Source of the DNA: Paulinella micropora
Taxonomy: Eukaryota; Cercozoa; Imbricatea; Euglyphida; Paulinellidae
Reading direction: 5' to 3'
Length of the DNA stretch: 64,000 nucleotides
Assembly: GCA_019918135.1 (NCBI GenBank)
Contig: WBZZ01000162.1
Location: 197,501-261,500 of the forward strand
Shown here: one piece after another, positions 23,221 through 36,098 of the stretch
How positions within the stretch are numbered: position 1 is the first letter of the stretch
How the letters are laid out: each line of letters opens with the position of its first letter
Position numbers and translations under genes: made by a program
Notes under the pieces: model-generated
What the model was told of the DNA's origin: nothing
The model's database searches: none
What the model saw: only the letters and a program-made list of their open reading frames with translations

Positions 23221-24216
23221 CTATCGTTCGAAATTGCTAACTAGACTGCGTTGCTCCAACATGATCTCACCCCGCGGCGTCTCAATATATCGCTTGAAGC
23301 AGTCCGACGACCAACGTCCAGCACGCATGATCGCCAAGTCCGACGCACCTGCCAACTTCAGCGACTTTGCTCCACCTCTTCGCAGAGAAATACCGTTGAA
23401 CCGAGACCCGTCGTCGACCCCCGACTGGGCCAAGAGCTGGCGAGCTCCCGCCACGAACTTCTCCCTGGTAACCATCTCACCGTTCGCACATCGAAACATG
23501 GCTTGAGCCTTCCCCCGATTGAGCCCAGCGGAAAACAACGAAGACTCATAGCGCTGAAACCAGAAAACAGGCGAAAGAATCACCACGTCCAGATCAGCCA
23601 GCCATACATCCAACCCTCCCCTGAACGGATCGGTCTTGGAACCATCAAGGTTGATACACAAAAAGCTTTCATCTCTCTCAGAAAATAACGTGCAGTACAT
23701 ACGTCTCAAAACTCGGGCATGTCGCTTAGGACCCGAGACAACCAACTCACCGATTCGGAAAAGTCCCATCACTCCCCACACCATGATGATGCAGAGAACG
23801 ATCAGATCATGCTTCTCGCGCGGGCTCATGCCCCCCTCAGCCAAACGTCTCACAACAAAAGTCACAACCGTCTTGAGGAGATCAACAGTAAGGGTCAAAC
23901 GGTTGTCATTGCCCTTTTTCTTGCTCCTCTTGATGCCGCGCCAACATCGCTCAACATGGTAATTCCTCAGAAGGTCTGCTTGCCCATGCGCCAAACAAAA
24001 ATTACGGATGCCGTACAGATACACCTTCAGTGTCCCCACCGACACCTGCCCGATGATGTACGTCATGAAAAGTACAAGGAGGGCCGGGTCAGGCTTCCAC
24101 CAGCGGATCAGCCAGCCATCAGTCTCGAACGTGCTTGCAAAGCCCTTGAGCCGGTTGACCCCCGATGCATAGCTGCGGCTCGTGCTGTATGCCAGTCCGC
24201 CAGCCAGGTAGCCCAC
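23221..24216 (-). pseudogene. DIRS tyrosine recombinase
   Basis: This is a 331-residue intact-looking frame. The N-terminal SAM-like part contains STSRSYASGVNRL. The catalytic part contains GLFRIGELV (first Arg box), then ISLRRGGAKS and GRWSSDCFKRYIE, matching the R...HxxR...Y pattern of DIRS recombinases, where the last tyrosine is the nucleophile. The enzyme inserts a circular DNA copy without making target-site duplications. Confidence 0.9.
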
Positions 24217-24227
24217 TGCCTCCTTGA

Positions 24228-24935
24228 TTAGCCAGTCAGCGGTCTTGGACGCCGGGTGGCCCTCAAACCAAGAACGAAAGATCCCCCGCTCGCTTGAAGG
24301 CGCGCCGCCTTCTCCACCTGACCACGAGCCAGGACATCGACAATATGCAAGCGCTCTCTCTCAGCTCTAAAGGCAAGCACGCTAATATTCCGCTCCGCAA
24401 ACAGCCACAAGTAAATATCAAGAATAGCTTGCATGCCGGGCGTAGGCGAATGTGCTTTAGCAATGCATGAGCAGGCAGGCGCGCAGTCTCCAACCACACA
24501 AAAACGCACACACACCGTCAACATATGCACCTCCCAAACTGCCTGCAAATATTTGAAAAGCTCTCTACGCGATGCAGCATCTTCGCCCGACTCAACTACA
24601 CAGAGCTCCTCATCCTCCCATCTCCACTCTTCTGACAAAAAGGATCCTTGTCCGACTCCATCTGAGACGACTAGCCACGCGCGGCCAAACTGCGAACCCT
24701 TGCACCGGTTCGCATCGGCCCAGATGGTCGTGCACTTCTCCTCGTTCTGCCATACCAACGTGTCCTGGTTGAATGCCCCCGTACGCTGCATGTCAGCAAT
24801 CGAGAAAGCTCCTTCAGTTCGCCGCAACAACCCAGCAGCCCATGCTGCCCCGTTTTGGACTCTGCCGCTAACTCGACCGCCATTGGATCCGCGACGCAAC
24901 ATCGCTGCATGGCACTCATGCATGTCTCCGACCAA
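24228..24935 (-). pseudogene. DIRS RNase H region
   Basis: This 235-residue frame lies between RT and recombinase. It contains TIWADANRCKGSQFGRAWLV, then ESGEDAASRRELFKYL and later VCVRFCVVGD, consistent in order with an RNase H fold. Position and order support the call more than individual motifs do. Confidence 0.7.
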
Positions 24936-24962
24936 CGGCCTGAGCCACGCAATGACTGCCGC

Positions 24963-26132
24963 CTACCACGTTAGCAGGCCTTTGAAAGAAGCGTAGTCGT
25001 CCACCGACGTCCATGATGCCTCAGCAAGCGCGTCCAGGCGCGGGATGACGATGTTCATCCTCTTGCTCGGCATGGTCACCAACCATCGAACCGTGTCAAA
25101 GTCCCATCCCAGGAACGAATACTGCTGTCCGCAAAAGACCTCGTGCAACTCTATGACTATGCTGCTGAAAAAGTCCTTCAGCCTCTGCAAGCGCTTGCTG
25201 GCCACTCGTCCGTCCTTGGCTTGGGAGACGAGGTTGTCCAAGTAATTGTCAAAGAGTACCGCGGCCTGACCGGGCAGATGCTCTGCTATGATCCGCAGCA
25301 AGGCCATGAACCTGGCAAAGTTGTTACCCGCCGATACTTGACCGAACTTGCCACAGAGTTCAAGAAAGAAATAGCGCTTGCCGTCATTGTCCCATGCAGC
25401 TGAGACTTGCTGGTAGAGGTCCTCCGCTCTCACGCCGATTTGCCGGTATGCGTCCTTGATGTCTCCGCCGAAACCAAAACAACGCCGGCCTAGTCTAGCG
25501 ATATTGGCCACGTGCTGAGCGAAAGTGAAATATGTCACTCCGTCGTCCATCCGTGGAGTAAGGTCATTGATGGACACGCCGCGTGGGTACGACGCGTGAT
25601 TGATATTGCGTATAGCGTCTGACACAGAGTCCCACTTGCTTTTGGAATCGCAAACTCATACGCCACGACTGCCTGGTGCGTTCGGAAAGGGCGGCCGGTC
25701 GAACGGCCCCAAAGCTTTGCCCTCTGCCACCCTCTCATTCACCGCTTTCCATCGTTTCGCCTTGACTTCCGCCGTACCTTGGCGGGAATAGTCTCGCAAG
25801 AACTCTCCCACGCCTCGGTATCCCGTGGACTGCGCCGCACATGCCGCTCGGAACCACTCTTTCTCTGCGCTCGACAGATGCTTGCAATTGTCTGCTAAAG
25901 CTGCCAACACCCGGAGCCTCAGCGCTGTCTTGTACGTGGTTATCTCTCCCTCGAAAAATGGAAGTTTGATTCGTGGCTCTTGCCGGACTCGGCGTCGTCT
26001 CGGGAGGACTATCAGTTCAATGACCTCACGCCCCCGGCCGCGCACCGCGCGAAAGTCTGCAAGCACGATCCTCTGCATCGACTCCGGGGGGGGGGTCGCC
26101 CAGTGTCTTTCTCTGAGTCCCCGGCCCACCAA
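24963..26132 (-). pseudogene. DIRS reverse transcriptase region
   Basis: The core shows FGFGGDIKDAYRQIGV (motif A), FFLELCGKFGQVSAGNNF (motif B) and a FDNYLDNLV active-site strand in the place of YxDD. SFLGWDFDTV and a thumb-like end follow. An N-terminal extension is visible at about 26132-25656. Confidence 0.85.
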
Positions 26133-26689
26133 CAGTGCGTTGCCCAGGGCGCCCCCACCCAGTCGCTGATGCTACTCGGTGCCGCGGTAAGGATCACCAC
26201 CTTCGCCTTGATGAAAAGCTCGATATCTGCTCGGGCAGCAGTTGCTTCCCACGGCATCCACCAGAACGACAGCCATGGTTGCGCGCGCTCGTCCTTTGGC
26301 GCCCCAAAGTCCGGGACCGGCGGCTGGTCCACTCTTGCCGCGCCCGCAAAGGCATCTGGTACCTCGACTGCACCTAAGTTCTTGGGGATAAAAACAAACT
26401 TGACCGAGGCGCCCATAGCCTCTTCCGCCTCATGCTTCACCCTCTCCCACACACACGGCGAAAAAGGGCGTAAATTGAAAGCGGGCCTCGCGCCGAGGCG
26501 TTCGCGGTTTGACAACGGCACGGACGCCCCGGCGCGATGCCAAGCCAACGAAGGAAGAGGGGGAGAACAGATTGCCGCGCCGGCCATCCGAGGGGCAGAG
26601 GCAGACGCAATGGCAGCAGCAGCAGCAACAGCACAAGCAGCAGACGCAGAGGTAGAAGCACAAGCAGCAGCAGCAGCCGCCGCAGAAGA

Positions 26690-28179
26690 CGAAGAAGAAG
26701 AAGGAGAAGAAGGAGAAGAAGAAGAAGAAGAAGAAGAAGAAGAAGAAGAAGAAGAAGAAGAAGAAGAAGAAGAAGAAGAAGAAGAAGAAGAAGAAGAAGA
26801 AGAAGAAGAAGAAGAAAGGGGAAGGAGAAGGGAAGGAGAAGAAGAAGAAGAAGAAGAAGAAGAAGAAGAAGAAGAAGAAGACGAAGAAGACGAAGAAGAA
26901 GAAGAAGAAGAAGAAGAAGAAGAAGAAGAAGAAGAAGAAGAAGAACGAATAGAAGGAGAAGAAAGAATAGAAGGAGCAGAAGAAAGAAAAGAAGGAGAAG
27001 AAAGGATAGAGGGAGAAGAAAGGATAGAGGGAGAAGAAAGGATGGAAGGAGAAAAAAGAATAGAAGGATAAGAAGGAAAAGAAGAAGAAGAAGGAATAGG
27101 AGAAGAAGGAGAAGAAAGAATAGAAGGAGAAGGAGAAGAAAGAATAGAAGTAGAAAGAGAAGAAAGAATAAAAGGAGAAAGAGTAGAATGAGAAGAAGAG
27201 GAAGGAATAGCAGGAGAAGAAAGAATAGAAGGAGAAGGAGAAGAAATGATAGAAGGGAAAGAAGAAGAAAGGGTAGAGGGAGAAGGAGAAGAAAGAATAG
27301 AAGGAGAAAAAGAAATAGAAGGAGAGAGAGAAGCGAGAATAGAAGGAGAAGGAGAAGAAAGAACAGAAAGAGAAGGAGAAGAAAGAATGGAAGGAGAAGG
27401 AGAAGAAAGAATAGATGGACAAGGAGAAGAAAGAATAGAAGGAGAAGAACGAGTAGAGTGAGAAGAAGAAGAAAGAATAGAAGGAGAAGAAAGAGTGGGA
27501 GGAAAAGGGGAAGAAAGAATAGAAGGAGAGGGAGAAGAAAAGATAGAAGGAGAAGGAGGAGAAAGGACAGACGGAGAAGAAAGAATAGAAGGAGAAGAAA
27601 GAATAGAAAGAGAGGGAGAAGAAAGCATAGAAAGAGAGGGAGAAGAAAGAAAAGAAAGAGAAGGAGAGGGAGAAGAAAGGATAGAAGGAGAAGCGAGAAG
27701 GAGAAGAAAGAATAGGAGGAGAAGGAGAAGAAAGAATAGGAGGAGAAGGAGAAGAAAGAATAGAAGGCGAAGAAAGACAAGAAGGAGAAGGAGAAGAAAG
27801 AATAGAAGGCGAAGAAAGACAAGAAGGAGAAGGAGAAGAGAGAATAAGAGAAGGAGAAGAACGAATAGAAGGAGAAAGAGAAGTAGAAGAAACAATAGAA
27901 GGAGAAGGAGAAGAAAAAGCAGAATGAGAAGCAAGAATAGAAGGAGAAGAAAGAATAGAAGGAGAAGAAAGAAAAGAAAAAGCAGGAGCAGAAGGAGAAA
28001 AGAGAATAGAAGGAGAAGGAGACGAGAGAATAGAAGAAGAGAGAACAGGAGGAGAAGGAGAAGAAAGAATAGAAGGAGAAGGAGAAGAAAGAATAGAAGG
28101 AGGAGGAGAAGAAAGAACAGAAGGAGGAGAAGGAAAAGAAAGAACAGAAGCAGAAGAAACGGAATAGAAGGGGAAGGAG
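26690..28179 (+). repeat. Purine-only tract: (GAA)n then (GAAGGA)n-type repeats
   Basis: 26690-26945 is mainly (GAA)n. From there to 28179 the plus strand is almost purely purine with 6-12 bp units such as GAAGAAAGAATAGAAGGAGA. The minus strand reads as Ser/Phe/Leu-rich low complexity. Copia C is inserted in it, and the tract resumes at 36495. Confidence 0.95.
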
Positions 28180-28569
28180 AGTAAGCAATAATTTCACGAC
28201 ATAACATTACCTTTTATGGTCAATTTCACGACATAACATTTATATTTGACCGGATCATATTATTACCATTTTCATATTTCGTGTCATAATTATTATTCGT
28301 TACGTTGATATTACCGTTATTCACATTAGTTGCCAGTTAGTATAGATTGGCCCATACTGAATCATCACTTGAATTTCTGACCACAAGATCAGTATATAAA
28401 TTTGTGGTATTTATTTCACTATAAATTTATGGTAAATTAGATTGAGTTTCAGTCATTGGTTCTAACCATTGATTAAATTCATTATTGTTCCTTCAACCTT
28501 TGATCAAAGTGCCTCAGCGCAAAAGATTATTCAAGTATCCGGAGACTAATGTCTACTAGTGTACTTACT
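28180..28569 (+). repeat. 5' LTR of element C
   Basis: It starts AGTAAGCAATAATTTC and ends GTGTACTTACT. Near the start it carries a local duplication of TTCACGACATAACATT that is absent from the 3' LTR. Confidence 0.92.
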
Positions 28570-28584
28570 GGTTATGAAGCCTTG
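28570..28584 (+). other. Primer-binding site of element C
   Basis: GGTTATGAAGCCTTG lies immediately after the LTR and is identical to 6314-6328 in element A. Confidence 0.8.
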
Positions 28585-29710
28585 GATGCGCCCCGTTACC
28601 AACTCAAGCTACCGAAATTCCCGAAAAGACCCATCGATGAATTTGACCTTTTGGAAATCCCAATTTTTCGCTTTTTTATTGGGCGTGGACGCACGCTACA
28701 TACTACTTCTGGAAGAACAAGAATCGCCCTACTCGGTACAAGAGATTGCTACAATCTACGCAAGTACCAGAACTACTGGACTAAGACCCACCCACCCCGC
28801 CCCTAACAACATTACTGGATCTGGACTGTCAGCACCTGGGTCTACGACCACCTCGACAGCAAGACAGTCGAGAAGGAGGAGCGATGACGACGAAGACGAT
28901 GAAGCATACGGATCGAGACGTGGCGACTCATCATCGAGCAGCTCGTCATCACTGACCAGCTCGTCCTCAAGCAGCCCATCCTCGACCAACCCGTCCTCAG
29001 GTAGCCAAGCACCCGCCCTTTTGCTTACTATCAACGTACCAACTGACCTGGATACACTTTTCAGCCAAGCAGACTACATCAAAGCACAGATCCATGTCCG
29101 CTGCTTCCTTGTGGAAGCATGCCAAGAGTCGACAGCTCTACTGACCGTCCAACGAGCAGGAACCAACCCAGCGGTGATCTGGACAGCGATCTGCGAGCGA
29201 TTCGGCAGCAAAGGATCGGTTTCCATCGCTCGCCTACTAATGCAGCTGTTCGAGACAAAGCTGAAGTCAAGCAATGGCCTACCAGCATGGATGGAGCTCT
29301 TGACCCAACGCTTCGAGCGCCTACAATCAAGAGGAGTGCATCTACCTGATGAATTCAGAGTCGTATTCTTGCTCTTTAAACTTAAGGAGTGCGCCTCTCT
29401 ATCTATGGGGGATGTAGGGGGAACTATGTATTGGTCTCGTGCTGATGCTGACAAACCACGTTATAATGAGATATGTTCACTCATCTTACAGGCATACCAT
29501 GCTAACCAACTCTCTGCTGCCTCATCTAGGTCCTCGACAGCCCTGTTCACTTCGGCCACACCCGTTGCTATCAACAAAGACATCCAATGTCTCAACTGCA
29601 ACCGACGAGGACACATTGCGGCCCAGTGTCGATCCACCTGCATGAAACGAGTCTGCGAGGGCCGACCGAAACACTCTGGGTCTGAATGCCCAGTCCGCAG
29701 ACGACCCACG
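28574..29710 (+). pseudogene. Element C gag with zinc knuckle
   Basis: A UBN2/Copia-type gag shows SQADYIKAQIHVRCFLVEA, NPAVIWTAICERFGSKGS, a Ser-rich low-complexity stretch and a CCHC knuckle, CLNCNRRGHIAAQC, near 29590. A second Cys/His cluster (CMKRVCEGRPKHSGSEC) follows it, resembling the one after the knuckle in element A. Confidence 0.85.
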
Positions 29711-31260
29711 CAGCCAAACTCGAACACACGTCGCGATGGTCGAGGGGAGGACCGAATCAACGAGGACGTGGAGGCCAACCTAGACAGACCAACACAAGAC
29801 GGATTCAACGATCGAGCGGACAAGCCAACGCGACAACCGAAGTGGAAGCCACAGAGGACGTCGATGATCCAACAGGCGACCCACCCGAGATATGGCTGAT
29901 GCATTCCGCCGACTCAGACGACGAACGACCCGGACCAGAGGAGGACGAACCATCGCAAGAAGAAGTAGCCTACGTACAAAGGGGAAGTAGGTACAGAAAT
30001 AGAGCAGGACCTATCCAACTGTCTCCTCTAACACCCACTTCTGATACCTATAACCCTCCCACCCCCACTGAAGCATCGCCCGCACCTCACCCTGATTACG
30101 TGGAAGACCCGACGAGACGCCCAGACATCCCATGGAGCTCGCTGACAATCACACAACGCATGGACGAGAACGACTACAGACGTGCCTACGTTCAATGGAC
30201 GCACATGCGGGACGCATTTCGAGCGACCCCACAAGGATTCCCTGTCCCACCTGCCCATTGGCCGCGACCTTGGTGCCCCCTTGGAACACCCCTCAACTAT
30301 TTCCTTCCAAGAACGGATCCGTGGATGTTACCATCGCTGCTAGTTCAAGACGCGCCCGGCTCAACAGGTATTGAGCACATCGTACTGCGGACAAGATGCC
30401 CGAGACGAGCACGACGTGAACCAGGTAGTTCACCGCAACAACCGCCGGAAACAACTACACAATCCCCGCGCGTGCCAACACAGAGCTTTATGAGCTCACC
30501 TGCACCGGAAGACAGGACGACATCAGAGCAAGACCGTCAAGAAGAGCAACCTACCTCAACGCCCATCGGAGAACATCGACAGCGACAGTTGAGTTCACCC
30601 AGCGCAGAGGACACCTCGATGAGCGAAACACCGCCTACCCCGTCAATGGCATACAATGAGGAATCGCCCATTTCAAGTTTCACGGTACCTATCCCACCGA
30701 ACCTGCAGACCGAGTGCTTTACCCCGTTGGCCCCGACGACGACTTCAGCGAATGCATCTACGGACAACAAGGACGCAATAAGACGCATACAAGCCATCGA
30801 AGCATTACCCTACGGCCAACCAGTGCAATACAGACGTGTACCTGGAGTTTCACAGCCAACAGAACGACGATACACCTTCGCTTGGACAGATGCACATCAT
30901 TGCTTTCGTCACCCTACCACCGATGAGCTGGCCTACTGGAGCATCGTGAAGGACTTCCGACTACTCCCGGAGAACTGGGCACTAACCAAACCAGACTGCG
31001 TCGACTGCAAGACTATACGCGAAACCAGACGCGGCAGCATTAGATGGGATTGCACCTACTGCAGCAATCAAGAAGGGAAACTGAAGCGTTGCAGCGGATG
31101 TCAACTCGTCTACTACTGCAACACCGATCATCAGAGGACCGATTGGCCGGCACACAAAGAGTTCTGCAACATGGCCAAGCGGCATCCACTCATCAACCGA
31201 CTTCGAGAAAGGGAACGAGATACGATCTACTCAGCATACCAACGGACCAGCCCGAGCTAG
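29686..31260 (+). pseudogene. Element C linker with MYND zinc finger
   Basis: This is a 524-residue frame overlapping the end of gag in another phase. Long Pro/Thr/Ser-rich parts precede a MYND finger at 31051-31167 (CTYCSNQEGKLKRCSGC, then YYCNTDHQRTDWPAHKEFC). One usual cysteine is Asp in CNTDH. Blocks EDPTRRPDIPWSSLTITQRM and FPVPPAHWPRPW also occur in recognisable form in element B (RPQEISWESLSRAQQLDEN, FPVPPLHWPPEW), so the whole linker is homologous. Confidence 0.82.
31051..31167 (+). other. MYND finger in element C
   Basis: CTYC, CSGC, YYCN and HKEFC occur in MYND order. Confidence 0.8.
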
Positions 31261-34230
31261 GCGACCTCGCATTTCAACATCTGTTACGTTACCGTGAAGG
31301 TGGACCACACGCACCACTGTTCATAGACTCACCCACAATGGTAGATATGGCGATGAGCCTAGATGAATTTACGACGAGGGGGAGACGTGTGGACCCCAGG
31401 ACGGCCACAATGGCACAATCACACGCCCACCTTAACTTCACGGAAAACGAAGAAGACTACGAGGTGACCTCTTCAACACCGAATGCGAACTTAGCTGCGC
31501 TCGCCGCTACCACGCCGGACATACCCAACTTCGACGAAGCGTATACAATCAACGAGACGGACCCACCATGGACTATGCTCCCACCACCTCCAAGTGGAAC
31601 AGATGAGACCGGACAAGAACAGCACGAACCCTACGGTGTAGGTGCAGCAGGCGAAAGATGGCGAGAACAACTGGAGAAGCAACTGAAACGCATACTCAAC
31701 ATACCCGACGCGCCTTCCGATGTGAAGCGTTCACCGCCTCCAGCACCATACACACCTGAAATAGAACCACTGTTCAACGACAACGTGAGACCACCGCTCA
31801 ACTATTACCCACCTGCCGGACGTGTGGAAGCTGAAGAACTACGCGAACGCCTACGACGTCATGACTACTCACACACATTCGAATTCGTGTTAATGGCAGA
31901 CGTATTTGACGAATTAGAAGCAATAAGGGACCCGAAAGAAGATACCACAGACGTTGCAACCATCCCTGACGAAGATGCAACTGACGACACCGACGACCCG
32001 GAGCTCGACGACCCTGAACATGAGAACTATCTCTACCCACCCGCCCTGGACTTCGCCAACGTACGCGAGTGGCAATACTACGTCAACAGGCATCCAGAGC
32101 TGGAATATTTGGAGTTCAAGAACATGGACGAATACAACAGATGGATGCAGGAGACAATGGACTTAGAACGGGCAGAGCTCAAGCGCCCTATGGTCAACTA
32201 TGTGCTAATGGCCGACAGCAATCCCCCTGACGTGGTCGACAGCGCATGCAACCGATGGCTATTCCATGAGAAGGCGCCTATCGACCCCAAGTCTATCCGC
32301 GAAGAGAAACCGGCTTTAATAACATATCTGGTAAGCCGCTTCCGGTGAGGACGCGGGCTACTGCCACTCCGACGTGGCTCAATGGTTATGGTCAATCGGT
32401 TAAACAGTCATTTCCCAACTCACTCATATCACCGTCATTACCATTCAACCTTGTTCCCACCCCACGCCTTGACCATGACATGCACAAAACAATCATCCAT
32501 CAAAATGGTCAAGTATTCATCTATGACAAGCCCATAACACTTGACAAGAAGATACTAGCAAGGGGGAGGCTCAATTCACACTTGCTATACGAGTTAGATA
32601 AGCCAGGAATGACACCACTTGACCCTCGTCAAAGATATATACCATACAGGTACAAGCAGAGAGAACAACTGTCACTGGCTGCAACCATCGACAACCTACC
32701 AGACCTTGCATTATGGTCAGTCAATCCTCTCCCATCACATGCACCGTACGATCCAATGATCCTACACAGAGCTCTGATGCATGCAAACCCACTCATAATG
32801 AACGAGTTTGCAAAGAGCGTAGGCAGACGCATCGCTGGCAAAGATTGGATGCGTCTGGTACGTGCATGTTATGGATGCAATAGGGCAAACCTAGCAAACC
32901 CCCTATGTACAGAGGTAACTATCTAGACCTAGAATATAAGCAAGGTGAAGCACTCAACATAGATTTCAGCGGCCCATTCCCCGTAATGTCAAGATACGGT
33001 AACTACTACAGAGGGGGAGTGACATGTTCTCGCTCTAAGTTTGCTTGTGACCTCTACAAACCTACCCGCGAAGCTAAGCTTTACATGCCACATTTAACAC
33101 GCATATTTGCTTTCTTTGAACGACAGTCAGGCAACAAACTAAAGCAGATAAGAGCAGATGGCGAGTTTGTCTCTAAAGTACTAAACGACTATACAGACAA
33201 ACACGACATCATCCTCAAAACCACCACACGTAACGAGCCTAACATGAACCCCTTTGCTGAAAGAATGAATAGGACAGACGACACACGCGCACTAGCAGCA
33301 CAGTTAGATGCAGGCCTGCCTAACACATTTTTGGGAGGACACACATAAAGCGACACTAGCCATACGAATGGTCACGCCCCTTTGCAGAGGTAAGGACAAA
33401 TGCAAATACCCTTGGGAATTGCTTATGGGCCGAAAACCTGTGCAATCGTTCGTGCAACCTTTCGGATGCCTCGCCTGGGTGAAAATGGAAACGACGAAAG
33501 CACAGCCTGTCGCCGCGCCAGGTACTCTCATTGGCTACAACATATTTCGTCGAGTCTATAAAATCCTCATTCACGACACCAAACAGCCACAGTAGAAAAA
33601 CGTAATGTTCGTTTCGATACAATGACTCGTGGCTACACATGCAAAATTCCTGCACGACCTTGGCAACCACTACTAGTGTCGCACAACATAACATCCTCCA
33701 CCTCGCCTCCTACCACTAGCATACCATCTACCCAGTCAGTCCAGTGGAAAAACGAGGATCAACTGCCACAATTTCAGGACTCCAACACACCCAGTGGCTG
33801 GTGGCCAACAAACCAACTGCCACATTCCTCACAAAACACACTCGACACACTGGACGATGACACGACAACCCCACACACCACCGAGGCCACTTCAAGTCTT
33901 TACGTGCACCCAAGCCCATATTTTGGCTCACTCCATCCCCCACCAAATGCATTTGCTCCCACTCCAGCAACAACGGTTGCACAAGAGAAAAAGACGAACA
34001 CAGCACCTCGGCAAACGACACAACACAACAGAGCAACATCAAACCCAGCCCAACACTCCTCATCTGCACCACAATTCCCTCTACCAGATAGATGGAGTAG
34101 TAACAAGGGCATACCACAAACATGGGATGGTGCTGCAATAACTTCAACAAACATAGTTGCTGGGCCCAGGCTTAGAAAACAAACACCAGCAAACCACCCC
34201 ACTCATACCGCACACATTATTTTTGCTCAT
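31261..34230 (+). pseudogene. Element C protease and integrase region
   Basis: The protease signature is DVVDSACNRWLFHEK near 32230. The integrase includes RACYGCNRANLANP (zinc-binding part), ALNIDFSGPFPVMSRYGNYY (first catalytic Asp), KQIRADGEFVSKVL (second Asp) and RNEPNMNPFAERMNRT (catalytic Glu). A C-terminal part follows with WELLMGRKPVQSFVQPFGCL and a long Thr/Pro/His-rich linker. Confidence 0.85.
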
Positions 34231-35856
34231 TAGTTTGAGGAGGAGGAAGAGGAGGCCTTAGGACAGGACAGCTATCGTTTGTTCACAAGAGTGTTACATA
34301 TCCCACAGAAAACCATAAAGTCACACCCTCAGGTACATGCTGCTCAACTAGCCGAGTTACAAGGTTTGTTCGAATGCAAAGCACTGTAATGGGTACCTCG
34401 AGCCGCAGCAATAACAGCGAATGTACCTCCTGTCCATACAACATTTGTTGATGCCATAAAGACAGATGAGTCTACAGGTCAGGAGAAATACAAATCGCGA
34501 CTAGTAGCTTTAGGAAATAGGATGAAAGAATACATTCATTACAATCCATATGAATGCTCTTGCCCCACCGCCCAACCAATGTTTCTTTTGCTACTAGTAC
34601 CTTATGCTGCATTCAATGACCTCATGATCTCACCTCGACTTTTCACAAGCCTATTCCCATGCAGATATGAAAGACATTGCATTCGCCTTTCCGCCTAAGG
34701 GGTACGAAAACAAAAGCGACCCTTCAATAATTATATTATTGAAGAAAGCACTGTACGGAACCCCCCAGGCAGGGCGAAGGTGGTTTGACCATGTGTCTAC
34801 TAATGTGAGAAGTATAGGATATAAACAGTCAACATTAGACCCATGCAATTTCTTCCTACCTTCAAGACAGAAACTACCCCCCTATCTACTCCTGCGCACT
34901 GATGACTTGCTCGTGTTCATAATACCAAAGACGAGCACAATGCCCTGTTCACCAAACTGAAACATTCATTTAGAGTGAAGGACCTAGGACAAGTCAAAAC
35001 ATTTTGTGGCTTGCAGTTTGTTAGGACTTCAGAGGGCATAGTCATACATCAGCATGAATACATTAAGGGCATGCTTAGGGATTTCAACTTCCAAGAAGCC
35101 AAGCCAGTCGCTACCCCTACAGCGACGACTGACCCTCCCCCAGCCAGCAAAGAAGCTATGCTTCGGCGTTTCTCGCTCCCTCGCTTGCTTGGCGCCCTTC
35201 TCTGGCCTGCGACTCAGACTCAACCGGCCATCACCTACGCGGTCAACCACGCGGCGGTACTCGCATCAAAGAAGCCTGACGTGGCGTACTCAGCAATAGC
35301 TCGCATCCTCAGATTTCTGCGAACACCTAGAGGGATTTTCTTCCCATTTCGGACCCGCAGCTTCGAGCTTATATCGTATTCCGATGCCAACTTGGGCGCA
35401 TGTGAGTACACGCGACGATCAAGAACCGGCCAACTGCACATGACGACTGGGCCCATCGCATGGAGTTCGAAGCGCCAACCCACAGTCGCACTATCGACTC
35501 AGGATGCTGAAACGATCGCCAACTCAACGACATGCCGAACAGCAATCGCGATATTGCATATGTGCAAGGACGTTGGAATTCCGTTGCCGACGCCATCAAC
35601 TATCAATAACGACAACCGGGGGGCGGTCCTGAACGCAACGAACGGCATGGCCACTGATCGCACACGCCACTTAGCACTCAAACACCATTACGTGGTAGAA
35701 CGAGTACGGGCTGGCGAAGTGATCGTACGACACGTTTCGACGAAGGACAATCTGGCGGACATGCTGACGAAGTCACTACCGACGCCACGTTTCTTGGAAC
35801 TAGTCGCACAGTTTACGGTGTTGCTCAAGGACGCTTTACCGCAGTTTGAGGTTTAA
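34231..35856 (+). pseudogene. Element C reverse transcriptase and RNase H
   Basis: Copia RT blocks KYKSRLVALGNR, ALYGTPQAGRRWFDHV, LLRTDDLLVF and KTFCGLQFVRT are followed by RNase H with SYSDANLGACEYTRRSRTG, STQDAETIANSTTCRTA, NDNRGAVLNATNG and KHHYVVERVRAGEV. Confidence 0.9.
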
Positions 35857-36098
35857 TGCCTCTAGCTTTTACAGACACTTAGGATGAATTTATTCAACAG
35901 ACTTGCTACACCGCTGCAAGGACCTGCATCCTTTGATGCTTACGAATTATTTTTTTTCATTTTTAGTGTTAATGCAACATTAACATGTATCATACTTCAT
36001 CATCATGAATCGCTAGTTTACATATAGTTTCATATGGCCAATCATGTTAGTAACTTGAAGATAATATACATATACATATATGTTATGCCGAGGGGGAG

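Larger units (their letters stand above)
22385..28179 (-). mobile_element. DIRS-type tyrosine-recombinase retroelement, 3' part (fossil)
   Basis: Reading on the minus strand the parts are a purine-repeat region (28179-26690), a pol N-terminal region (about 26560-25656), reverse transcriptase (25625-24963), RNase H (24935-24228), tyrosine recombinase (24216-23221), repeat B1 (23202-22984), segment A2 (22983-22604) and repeat B2 (22603-22385). The order A1-genes-B1-A2-B2 is the split-direct-repeat layout of PAT/Ngaro-like DIRS elements. The 5' continuation lies at 36495-37645, beyond the inserted Copia C. The A1 leader and gag start are missing here. It is broken, with a few breaks. Confidence 0.85.

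Noticed and set aside
26430-28207. Very long overlapping frames on both strands (Ser, Phe, Leu, Glu or Arg rich)
   Set aside because: All are produced by the purine repeat. Only the non-repetitive minus-strand part below about 26560 looks like retroelement protein.
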